DNA of 64,000 nt from NCBI RefSeq assembly GCF_900110275.1, contig NZ_FODC01000003.1, forward strand, positions 310,001 through 374,000, in the 5' to 3' direction. Origin of the DNA: Duganella sp. CF517 (GTDB lineage: Bacteria > Pseudomonadota > Gammaproteobacteria > Burkholderiales > Burkholderiaceae_D). How positions within the stretch are numbered: position 1 is the stretch's first letter; each line of letters starts with the position of its first letter. The notes under the pieces were generated by a model. That model did not search any database, had not been told where the DNA came from, and worked only from the letters and a program-made list of their open reading frames with translations. A program made the position numbers and the translations under genes. Below are positions 38,230 to 46,481 of this stretch, piece after piece.

Positions 38230-39573
38230 ATGAAAAATATCATTCAACGCCTCACCCCCCGATTCCCTTCGATGCCAACGGCGCTGGCCGCCGCCGCCAT
38301 GGCCTGCTGCCTGCCGGCGGCCGCGCTCGATTATCAGGGCTACTTCCGCGCGCTTGCCGGGTCCAACTCCTCCCACGGCGGCGCCAGCTGCTTCCAGCTT
38401 GCCGGCGCGCTGGCCAAGTACCGGCTTGGCAACGAATGCGAGGTCTACGGCGAGTTCTGGCTGGGCCAGCAAGTAGGGAAGGTCGCCGACGACGGCGCCG
38501 TCTTCAACGCCAACATCATGCTGTCCTATTACAGCCCGAACGCCTCGTCGAAGTCCGACGCCGACCTGCCGCAGATTTACGTGCAAGGCGATAAAATTCC
38601 CGAACTTAACGGCGGCAGCGTCTGGCTGGGCCGCAAGTACTACAAACGCGAAGGCTTGGGCGCCAACGACTTTATCTACTGGAGCGGCCGGGGCTTCGGC
38701 GGCGGCGTCGAGGACGTGCCCGTGGTGGGCGACCTGAAGTTCAGCTACGCTTTGCTGCGCAAGGACAATCTGGTGGCCACCACCAGCGGCCTGCTGCCGG
38801 CGACGGGCGCGCTGGCCGACAACGGCAGCAATTCGGCCACCCGCCACGACTTCCAGCTGCGCGGCATTCCGACCAACCGCAAAGGCGCGCTGGAGCTGGG
38901 CATCAGCCTCATCGTCAAAGACGCCAAGGGCAACGCCGATGAGCCGGCCGACAGCCTGCATTCCGGTTACGGCGTCACGATCCAGCACCGCCAGTCCGAC
39001 ATCAACGGCGACGGCGAGAACAAGTTCGCCGTTCAGTACGGCAAAGGGCCGGGCACCGGCGGCGCCGACCAGGCCATCGGCGCGATCGGCAATCTGAGGG
39101 ACGACAAGAACATCAGCCGCCTGCGCGTGGTCGAAGGCTTGTACACCCAGTTCACCCCGCGCTGGGGCGCCGAGCTGGTGGCGATCTACCAGAAGGACAA
39201 GGGTTTCACCGCCGAGCGCACCGTCCTGGGCGTGGCCGAGAACAAGGTCTGGACCAGCTTGGGAACACATCTGGTCTACGGCATTTCCCGCCGCTTCAAG
39301 ATCGGCATGGATTTGGGCGTCGACACCATCCGGCCGGACGACGGCCCCACGCGCAGGATGACCAAGTTCACCTTCGCCCCGACCATTTCCTCCGGCATGG
39401 GCCTGAACGCGCGGCCCGATCTGCGCCTGTTCTACACATACGCCAAATGGAACGACGCGGCCCGCCTGGCCGCCGACAGCGCCGCGCCGGGCAGCGCGCT
39501 GTCGTCGACCGGCGCCTTCGGCGCCGCAAAATCCGGCTCGATGATCGGCGTCCAGGCCGACGTCTGTTTCTAG
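38230..39573 (+). CDS. LamB/maltoporin-type carbohydrate porin
   Basis: A 447-residue outer-membrane porin. Signal peptide ends near CCLPAAALDY. The barrel begins with the LamB pattern FRALAGSNSSHGG, includes CEVYGEFWLGQQVG and ANDFIYWSGRGFGGGVEDVP, and ends with a phenylalanine (VQADVCF). Such porins admit sugars across the outer membrane. It is 221 bases after the kinase and probably serves the same sugar. A GGAGA site precedes the ATG. Confidence 0.9.
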   Translation: MKNIIQRLTPRFPSMPTALAAAAMACCLPAAALDYQGYFRALAGSNSSHGGASCFQLAGALAKYRLGNECEVYGEFWLGQQVGKVADDGAVFNANIMLSYYSPNASSKSDADLPQIYVQGDKIPELNGGSVWLGRKYYKREGLGANDFIYWSGRGFGGGVEDVPVVGDLKFSYALLRKDNLVATTSGLLPATGALADNGSNSATRHDFQLRGIPTNRKGALELGISLIVKDAKGNADEPADSLHSGYGVTIQHRQSDINGDGENKFAVQYGKGPGTGGADQAIGAIGNLRDDKNISRLRVVEGLYTQFTPRWGAELVAIYQKDKGFTAERTVLGVAENKVWTSLGTHLVYGISRRFKIGMDLGVDTIRPDDGPTRRMTKFTFAPTISSGMGLNARPDLRLFYTYAKWNDAARLAADSAAPGSALSSTGAFGAAKSGSMIGVQADVCF

Positions 39574-39591
39574 ATGTAGACCACGGTCTGG

Positions 39592-39803
39592 TCACCAGGC
39601 CTGCGCCGGCGGCGTCCCGGCCAGGAAGATACCCTTGATGTCGTCGAGTTGTTCGTCGATGGAGTAGGGCAGCGCCTTGGCCAGCAGGTCGAGCACGAGG
39701 AGGGCGTTGATGAGGTCGCTGGTCTGGCTTCGCCGTCGGCGGCGACGGCGCAACTGGCGGTGACGCCGTCGGGAAAGCGAAAGTGCTACAGCACGTTCTG
39801 CAT
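39592..39803 (-). pseudogene. Decayed small gene (about 70 codons)
   Basis: Reading minus strand from ATG at 39803, a five-codon start is followed by a TAG at 39786-39788. Good coding sequence then continues (HFRFPDGVTASCAVAADGEA), breaks by one base near 39727, and goes on as SDLINALLVLDLLAKALPYS to a TGA at 39592-39594. Both halves have the G/C-rich third positions of real genes. The protein is not recognised. Confidence 0.5.
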
Positions 39804-39878
39804 GGCCACTCCTGGGCTGGACGCCGGGAACCACGCATTCTGCCGCGACATCCCGCCCGTAGGTCGATCAAAGCGCGT

Positions 39879-41405
39879 TCAACCGCCCATGAAAGGAATC
39901 ACACCGAACACCAGCGCGGCGGTCAGCATCACCAGCGAGGCGGAGATCGCCCACATCAGGGTATAGCGCTGATGGTCGCCGAACTCGATCTTGGCCATCC
40001 CCACCAGCAGGTAGGTCGACGCCACCAGCGGGCTGAGCAGGTGGACCGGCTGGCCGATGATGGAGGCGCGGCCGATTTCGGCGGCGGTGATGCCATAGAC
40101 GGCGGCCGCCTTGGCCAGGATCGGCACCACGCCGAAGTAGAACGCGTCGTTCGAGATGAAGAAGGTGAACGGAATGCTCAGGATGCCGGTGACGATGGCC
40201 AGGTAAGGCCCCATCCACGCCGGGATGGCGGTGATCACGCTGGCGGCGATGGCGTCGACCATCTTGGTGCCTTGCAGGATGCCGACAAAGATACCGGCGG
40301 CGAAGATCAGCGACACCACCGGCAGCACGTTGGCGGCGTGGGCCGTCAGGCGCTCCTTTTGATCTTCCAGCTTCGGATAATTAATCATGATGGCGATCGC
40401 GAAGGCGATCATGAACAGCACCGGCAGCGGCAGCAGGCCTTTGATCAGCATCCCCATCAGCACCAGGGTCAGCGCGAGGTTAATCCAGATCAGTTTCGGC
40501 CGCGCGGTTTGCGGATCGGTCAGGTTGATTTCATCGTCGGCGCCGGCGTCGCCGGCGGACGGCGCGCCGTGCAGATGGACCACCTTGCCGAACGCCGGGC
40601 CCTGGTCGCCGGCGGTGTGGCGCGGACGCCCGGCGATGCCGACCTGGCCCGAGCCGCCCATCGCGCCGTGCATGCCCATGGCGGCGTTCACTTGCTGCAG
40701 CTGGGCGACGCCGGTGTAGGCCGGCTGCACGCCGACGGCGTCGACTTCCGCCGCCACGGCCTTGGTGGCCTTGGCCGGCAGCAGATCGACCACGCCGAGA
40801 CGGTTGCGCTCCTTGCGGCCCAGCACGTAGGCGACGAACAGCACCCAGCAGACCCCGGCGATCATGGCCGGAATCATCGGCACGAAGATGTCGCTGACGT
40901 CGACGGCCAGCGCGCTGGCGGCGCGGGCGGTCGGGCCGCCCCACGGCAGGATGTTGAACACGCCGCCGGCCAGCATGATCACGCACGCCATGACCAGGCG
41001 GCTGATGCCGAGGCGCTGGTACAGCGGCAGCATGGCCGAAACGGTGATCATATAGGTGGTGGCGCCGTCGCCGTCGAGCGAGACGATCATCGTCAGCACG
41101 GCGGTGCCGACCACGATCTTCATCGGGTCGCCCTTGACCAGTTTGAGGATCAGCCGCACCACCGGATCGAACAGGCCGGCGTCGATCATGACGCCGAAGT
41201 AGAGGATGGCGAACATCAGCATGACGCCGGTCGGGGCCAGCTGTTTGATCCCGGCGAGCATCATCGGGCCCAGTTCGGCGCCGAAGCCGCCGATCAGCCC
41301 GAAGCCGATCGGCACCAGGATCAGCGCGACCATCGCCGGCAGGCGCTTGGTCATGATCAAAAACATAAAGACTACGACCATCGAATAGGCGAGCACGGTC
41401 AACAT
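39879..41405 (-). CDS. CitMHS-family citrate-metal/H+ symporter
   Basis: A 508-residue inner-membrane transporter with about 11 segments. Family motifs are KRLPAMVALILVPIGFGLIGG, SLDGDGATTYMITVSAMLPLY and NILPWGGPTARAAS. CitMHS proteins take up citrate complexed with Mg2+ or Ca2+. A His/Gly/Ala-rich insert of about 80 residues lies in the middle loop (near GVAQLQQVNAAMGMHG), unlike shorter members. The ATG at 41405 follows GGAGAA. Repeats before the promoter are described separately. No sensor kinase for it is in the window. Confidence 0.9.
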   Translation of the reverse strand: MLTVLAYSMVVVFMFLIMTKRLPAMVALILVPIGFGLIGGFGAELGPMMLAGIKQLAPTGVMLMFAILYFGVMIDAGLFDPVVRLILKLVKGDPMKIVVGTAVLTMIVSLDGDGATTYMITVSAMLPLYQRLGISRLVMACVIMLAGGVFNILPWGGPTARAASALAVDVSDIFVPMIPAMIAGVCWVLFVAYVLGRKERNRLGVVDLLPAKATKAVAAEVDAVGVQPAYTGVAQLQQVNAAMGMHGAMGGSGQVGIAGRPRHTAGDQGPAFGKVVHLHGAPSAGDAGADDEINLTDPQTARPKLIWINLALTLVLMGMLIKGLLPLPVLFMIAFAIAIMINYPKLEDQKERLTAHAANVLPVVSLIFAAGIFVGILQGTKMVDAIAASVITAIPAWMGPYLAIVTGILSIPFTFFISNDAFYFGVVPILAKAAAVYGITAAEIGRASIIGQPVHLLSPLVASTYLLVGMAKIEFGDHQRYTLMWAISASLVMLTAALVFGVIPFMGG

Positions 41406-41450
41406 TTAATTCTCCTCAGTATCATCCGTCGGCGTGATGGCTTGCCGGCG

Positions 41451-41496
41451 TTATAGTTTTTGCGCATAAGCCGCATAAGTTCTGCGAATACTATAA
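41451..41496. promoter_or_regulatory. Repeats upstream of the citrate transporter
   Basis: TTATAGT (41451-41457) and ACTATAA (41490-41496) form an inverted repeat enclosing CGCATAAG twice (41463-41470 and 41472-41479). The set lies 46-91 bases upstream of the transporter start. Paired direct repeats of nine-base period suit a two-component response regulator site. The matching regulator is not identified. Confidence 0.4.
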
Positions 41497-41688
41497 ATCC
41501 GCCAAGCTTTCAATTGACTTTCAGTGCGCGCAATCGTGACGAAAGAACATGGGTAACAGCAATGGCCTTACGGCAATTACGCAAGCCGCGTCGACAAGGC
41601 CGCGCTTGATCCGCCTCAACGCGACGGCCTGGAGAGGGAACAGAATCCCCTTTGCGAGCGATGGTTGTCGACAAAGGAGATGGTGAAA

Positions 41689-42870
41689 ATGAGCAAATAT
41701 CCCGCCGAGCGAGCGCGGCAACTCGCCAGGATCGTCCACCGCGAAGGCGCGCGCGGCGACGCCATCGCCCATTTCAAGCAACTGCTGACGCGGCTCGGCT
41801 ACCACCCGGCCGGGGACCGGAGCGATCTCTACGATGCCGACATGACGCGCGCCGTGCGCATCTTCCAGGCCTACTTTCACCTGCCGGTGAGCGGCGACAT
41901 CGATGTGCGGACGCTGAAGCTGCTGCGCCAGCCCCGTTGCGGCATGCGCGACATCCCGGAAGGCGTCGATCTGAAGGCGCTGTCGGACGCGCTGGGCAGC
42001 TCGGGAGACGAGGCGCAGGACCCGTTTACGTTCCGCATCAACAGCGGACCGTGGGAGAGCTACGACCTGCGCTACCAGGTCTACAACGGTTCGCCGGACC
42101 TGACGACCGAGGTCGAGTGCATCGACGCCGCGTTCCAGGTGTGGGCCGGCGTCAGTCCGCTCAGCTTCACGCGCGTCGACAGCGGCGCCGACATCCGCCT
42201 CGGCTTCGAATCCGGCGACCATGGCGACGGTTCGCCGTTCGACGGCCCCGGCACCATCGTCGCGCACGGTTTCTATCCGCGGACCGGCGTGGTCCACTTC
42301 GACGAGTCCGAGAACTGGCGCGACTGGCGCTTTGGCTCGGCCGGCGGCCAGGACCTGTGGAACGTCGCCATCCACGAGATCGGCCACGCGCTGGGCCTGG
42401 GCCACTCGCGCGAGGACAACGCGGTCATGTTCCCGTTCGTCCAAAACGGCCAGCACACGCTGGCCGAGGAAGACATACGCGGCATCCTGAGCCTGTACCC
42501 GTTCCGGGCCGGCGCCGGCGCGCGGGCGGCCGTGGTCAACCTGTGGGCCTTCGCCGGCGGCACCGGTTCGGCGCTGGTCGATTTCGGCCGGCGCCGCCGC
42601 TTCCTGGCGTTCGGCCAGGCGACCTTCGTCGATGCCCTGACCGACTACGACCGCGACAACGCCTGCGCGCTCGATGTGTTCCGCGTCGATGGCGAACTGG
42701 TCGGCAATGCCGGCTTCGGCGGCGACCACCTGGGCACGAATGGCGCCCCGAGCAACCTGTTCCAGGGCGCGTTCATCGGCGCGGGGCGGACGGTGCAGTT
42801 CAGGTTGAGCACCTTCCATTCATCCGACCTTGAGGCATATGGCGTGGGCTGCGTGCTCGCGCTCGACTAA
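41689..42870 (+). CDS. Matrixin zinc metalloprotease with prodomain
   Basis: A 393-residue protein. Residues about 24-79 are a peptidoglycan-binding-like prodomain, followed by a cysteine-switch-like PRCGMRD (82-88; eukaryotic PRCGVPD). The catalytic domain has the structural-metal loop HGDGSPFDGPGTIVAHGF, zinc motif HEIGHALGLGH (229-239) and the Met-turn M247. Residues about 279-393 are a beta-rich C-terminal domain found again as a separate gene at 43159. The ATG at 41689 follows AAGGAG. No signal peptide is visible, so export would need another route. It heads a three-gene operon. Confidence 0.88.
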   Translation: MSKYPAERARQLARIVHREGARGDAIAHFKQLLTRLGYHPAGDRSDLYDADMTRAVRIFQAYFHLPVSGDIDVRTLKLLRQPRCGMRDIPEGVDLKALSDALGSSGDEAQDPFTFRINSGPWESYDLRYQVYNGSPDLTTEVECIDAAFQVWAGVSPLSFTRVDSGADIRLGFESGDHGDGSPFDGPGTIVAHGFYPRTGVVHFDESENWRDWRFGSAGGQDLWNVAIHEIGHALGLGHSREDNAVMFPFVQNGQHTLAEEDIRGILSLYPFRAGAGARAAVVNLWAFAGGTGSALVDFGRRRRFLAFGQATFVDALTDYDRDNACALDVFRVDGELVGNAGFGGDHLGTNGAPSNLFQGAFIGAGRTVQFRLSTFHSSDLEAYGVGCVLALD

Positions 42871-42883
42871 GGAGGTATCACTC

Positions 42884-43159
42884 ATGACACACTATGCAAT
42901 CGTTGAGACGGCAACCGGCAAGATCGTGCGGATGCATTCCCACTATGTGTTCGGCAACGAGCAGCCCGTGACGTGCTCGGACGAGGAGCTGCGCGCGGCC
43001 GTCTTCGAACTGGGCGATCCGGCCGGCTACGAGGTCCATTGCGCGCCGCCGGACTTCGATCCCGCCAACCGCGACAAGACGCTGGTCTTCGATGGCGCGG
43101 TCAAGCGCCTGCAGGTGGCCGCGCGCGCGCCGCGCCGCGCCGCCAAAGGGGAAGCCTGA
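42884..43159 (+). CDS. 91-aa protein between matrixin and its domain copy
   Basis: A soluble 91-residue protein with no signal peptide (MTHYAIVETATGKIVRMHSHYVF at the start). It has an acidic middle and an Arg/Ala/Lys tail. An ideal GGAGG lies upstream, only 13 bases after the matrixin stop, and its TGA overlaps the next ATG. I do not recognise a family. Position suggests a partner of the protease. Confidence 0.75.
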   Translation: MTHYAIVETATGKIVRMHSHYVFGNEQPVTCSDEELRAAVFELGDPAGYEVHCAPPDFDPANRDKTLVFDGAVKRLQVAARAPRRAAKGEA

Positions 43160-43509
43160 TGGACGCCTTCCGAGTCAACCTGTGGAATTTCGGCGCCGGC
43201 ACGACGACCGCCACCGTCAACTTCGGGCGCGCGCGCTCGTTCCTGGCGTGGGGCAGCATCACGTTCACCGACTCGCTCACCGATTACGATCGGGACAACG
43301 CCCAGGCGATCGAGGTCTACCGCATCGACGGCGCCGACGCGGGCGTGGTCGGCACCGGTGGCGACCATCTGGGCGCGCCCGGGTCGGACTCGAACCTGCG
43401 CCCGGGCGCGCGGGTCGGCTTCGGGCGCAGCGTCACGTTCCGGCTGCGCAGCATGCACGTGAGCGACCTGGAGAGCTACGGCGTCGGCTGCGTCGTCACG
43501 CTCGACTAG
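43159..43509 (+). CDS. Stand-alone copy of the matrixin C-terminal domain
   Basis: A 116-residue protein. It aligns along its whole length with matrixin residues about 279-393: both have VNLW, LTDYDRDNA, GGDHLG and end with DLE-YGVGCV--LD. Roughly half of positions look identical by eye. It starts at ATG in a TGATG overlap with the 91-aa gene. A duplicated domain could compete for the binding partner, act as a carrier or inhibitor, or be an adhesin on its own. Confidence 0.8.
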   Translation: MDAFRVNLWNFGAGTTTATVNFGRARSFLAWGSITFTDSLTDYDRDNAQAIEVYRIDGADAGVVGTGGDHLGAPGSDSNLRPGARVGFGRSVTFRLRSMHVSDLESYGVGCVVTLD

Positions 43510-43609
43510 GCGCCTTGGAGGGGGCGACCGCCTGCAAACGAGGTGAAACGACAAGCTGAAGCGGCCTCGGCATTGATTAATCGCCGGGGCTAAGGCATAT
43601 TGCTTGTTT

Positions 43610-45900
43610 ATGAACGTATCGCCCCACACTTTTATCCTGTTTTCGCTTGGCACCGACCTGATCCTGTGCGCGGTGCTGGTGTTCCTGTGGTGGCGTCATA
43701 GCGACGAAAAGCAGGCGATCGCCTGGGCGGCGGGCCAGCTGGCGATGACCGCCGGCACTGTTGTTTGGTACGTGGCGCCGCCGGACTGGCCGCGCCACGC
43801 GCTGGCGGCCGCTACACTGGCGGTCAGCGTGGCCGGGTTCTGGGTCGCACCGAATTTTTCCTTGGTAATCTCAAACGCCGCCACATGCGTGTCGCCGGGT
43901 TGTCGTTCGTGCTGTTCGGCTGCGCCGCCTACGCGGCGTGGACCACGCTGGAGCGGTCGGTCGAGACCATCACCGCCTTCGCCTATGGCCTGACGTTCCT
44001 CTGGGTCGGCTGGCGGCTGGCGGGCAAGCGCAACCAATACCGCTTGCTGGGCCTGATACTGGTGGCGCGCGGCGTGTTCAACCTTGCCAACGGCATGGAC
44101 CTGGTGCCGACCGCGTTCGAAGTCTGGTTTATCTGGTCGTTCGTGATCAAGGCCAGCTCGATGTTGTGCCTGATCCACGCGGTGCAGGAAAAGATACAGA
44201 AGCGCTATACGCGCGCGATCGACAGCCTGAGCAAGGGTTTCCTGGTGTACGACCGCAACGGCCGCATCCGCTCCGCCAACGAGAGCTGCGCCCGCCTGCT
44301 GGGCGCGCCGGGCGTCAAGCAGCTGCTCGGCACCCGCATCGTCGATTGGCTGCCGTCGGTCGGTCGCCGGGGCGTGGCCGCCCACTTCCAGCGTTTCGCC
44401 GACGCCGCCCGCTATCCGCATGTCGAAACGGTGGTCGTCGACGTCGGCGGCCGCGCATTGCCGCTCGAGCTGATCGCCTCGCCGCACTACGAGCGCGGCC
44501 AGTTGCACTGCATGATGCTGGTGATGGACATCACCGAGCGCAAGAACAACGACGACCTGCTGCAGCGCGCCGCGAACTTCGACAGCGTCACCGGCCTGCT
44601 GAACCGGCATGGCTTGTCGGGGCGGCTGGCCGCCGCGCTGGCGCAGGCGCGGGCCGAAGGCAGCGGCTGCGCGGTGCTGTTCGTCGACATCGACAAGTTC
44701 AAGCGGGTCAACGACAGCTTCGGCCATGGCGCCGGCGACCAGTTGCTGATCCAGATGGCGCAGCTGCTGCGCGGCATGGCGCGCGACGGCGACCTGCTGG
44801 CCCGCTTCGGCGGCGACGAGTTCATCGTGGTGCTGCAAGACCTGCCGCTGGCCGACGTCGCCGCCGCGGCGACCGCCCGCGGGCAGCAGATCCTGCGCGC
44901 GCTGAACAACGGCTTCCAGCTGTCGCCGCAACTGATCACCGTGTCGGCCAGCATCGGCGTGGCGTGTTATCCCGGCGACGGCGGCGACGCCGACGCGCTG
45001 ACCCGCAACGCCGACATCGCCATGCACGACGTCAAGAAATCGGGCAGGGGCGAGCTGCGCTTCTTCGATCCGGCCATGAGCGCCTACGCGCGCGACGCGC
45101 TGGTGATCGACGGCGCGCTGCGCGGGGCCATCCAGGCCGGCGAGCTCAGCTTGGTGTACCAGCCGATCGTCGACGCCGCCAGCGGCGGCATGGACAAGGC
45201 CGAGGCGCTGCTGCGCTGGCACAGCGCCTCGCTGGGCGCGATCGGGCCGGACCGCTTCATCCCGGTGGCCGAGGACAGCGGCCTGATCATCGAACTGGGG
45301 GCGTGGGTGCTCGACGAGGCGTGCCGCCAGTTGGCGGGCTGGCGCGACAGCCTGCCGCAGCTGGTGGTCAGCATCAACGTCTCCGCGCGGCAGTTGCTCG
45401 ACCCGGCCTTCATCGGGCTGGTGGAACGGGCCTTGTCGGCCAACGGCCTGGCGCCGGGGCGGCTGGAGCTCGAGCTGACCGAACGCGTGCTCATCAGCGA
45501 CGGCGCGCAGGTCCGGGACGCGCTCGGCAGGTTGCGCGCGCTTGGCGTCAGCCTGTCGCTCGACGATTTCGGCACCGGCTATTCGTCGCTGAGCTACCTG
45601 ACCCAGTTCCAGATCAACACGCTCAAGATCGACCGCGCCTTCGTCACCGACATGGTGGACAGCCCGCGCAGCAACGCGCTGGTGGCCACCATCATCGCCA
45701 TGGGCAAAAGCCTGGGCCTGCAACTGGTCGCCGAAGGCGTGGAAACGGCCGGGCAGGCGCGCGCGCTCGAAGCCATGGGTTGCCATTACTTGCAGGGATA
45801 CCATATCTCGCGGCCGGTCGGCGCGGCGGCGCTGCCGCTGTTCGCGCGGCGGGACGGCGCGGCCACCGTGACGGCGGCGGCGCCGGCTGTTCTCCTCTAA
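43610..45900 (+). pseudogene. GGDEF-EAL cyclic-di-GMP protein, frameshifted
   Basis: The gene starts at ATG 43610 (NVSPHTFILFSLG, membrane helices) but shifts by one base near 43841-43850 (GFW, then TEFFLGNL in another frame). The rest, about 690 residues, is intact: more helices, a PAS-like domain at about 150-260 (numbered from 43765), GGDEF (RFGGDEFIVVL) and EAL (EALLRW, DDFGTGYSS, VAEGVE). Both enzymatic halves keep their key residues. It may be a sequencing indel, a programmed shift or true inactivation. Product would synthesise or degrade c-di-GMP. Confidence 0.8.
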
Positions 45901-46045
45901 CGTTCTCGTCTGACGTTACTCGCGCGTCCTCCCCGGACGTGCTCCTTTGATGTACCGTAACCGGTCGTTGATGGTCGAGCGCGCGATCGCGGGCGCGGCC
46001 GTCCAATAGGAGCGTACACGGCGCCATTCCTCCAGGGAGAACATC

Positions 46046-46335
46046 ATGGCTCATCGTATCGGCCGCATCATCAACGACGGACGCACCGTCACCCAGGCGT
46101 CGGGCTTCGACGTCGACCCGGCTGCACCGTGGTGTGCGGCAACGACGGCCCCGATGGCCGCGAAGGCACGCTGGTCATCACGCCCATCGACCCGTACGGC
46201 AACCCGATCGGCCCGGGCCGGGGCGATTTGTTCGTGGTGTCGCCGCTGCCGGGTGTTCCGACAACAAGCGCCCAAAAGGTTCCTGCTGCTAAACAACAAC
46301 ACCGGGGTCAGTGCCGACATTCGGACACGACCTGA
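46046..46335 (+). pseudogene. Small hypothetical gene, frameshifted
   Basis: From ATG 46046 (AHRIGRIINDGRTVTQASGFD) the frame runs to about 46120, then native-looking codons continue one frame over: CTVVCGNDGPDGREGT, ITPIDPYGNPIGPGRGD, LFVVSPLPGV. One deleted base in the CCCGGCT stretch explains it. The last residues are read from the repeat cluster starting at 46302. A GGGAG site precedes the ATG. Family unknown. Confidence 0.5.
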
Positions 46336-46481
46336 GCGCTAACACACCTCTGGGGCGGTGCCGACATCCGGACACGAGATGAGGGCTACGGCTTGCCCTC
46401 GGGCTCGTGTCCGAATGTCGGCACTGACCCCGGTTGGTTTTTGCCGTCGGGCTCGTGTCCGAATGTCAGACTTGACCCCGG
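46302..46481. repeat. Four-copy inverted repeat cluster (29-bp unit)
   Basis: A unit beginning CCGGGGTCAGTGCCGACATT and ending CGGACACGA occurs at 46302-46330 (+), degenerate at 46352-46378 (+), at 46405-46433 (minus) and degenerate at 46450-46481 (minus). The first and third are perfect 29-base reverse complements and could form a long hairpin. It lies between convergent genes, and the antiporter's last about 30 codons are read from it. It resembles REP-type intergenic repeats and could act as a bidirectional terminator. Confidence 0.85.
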
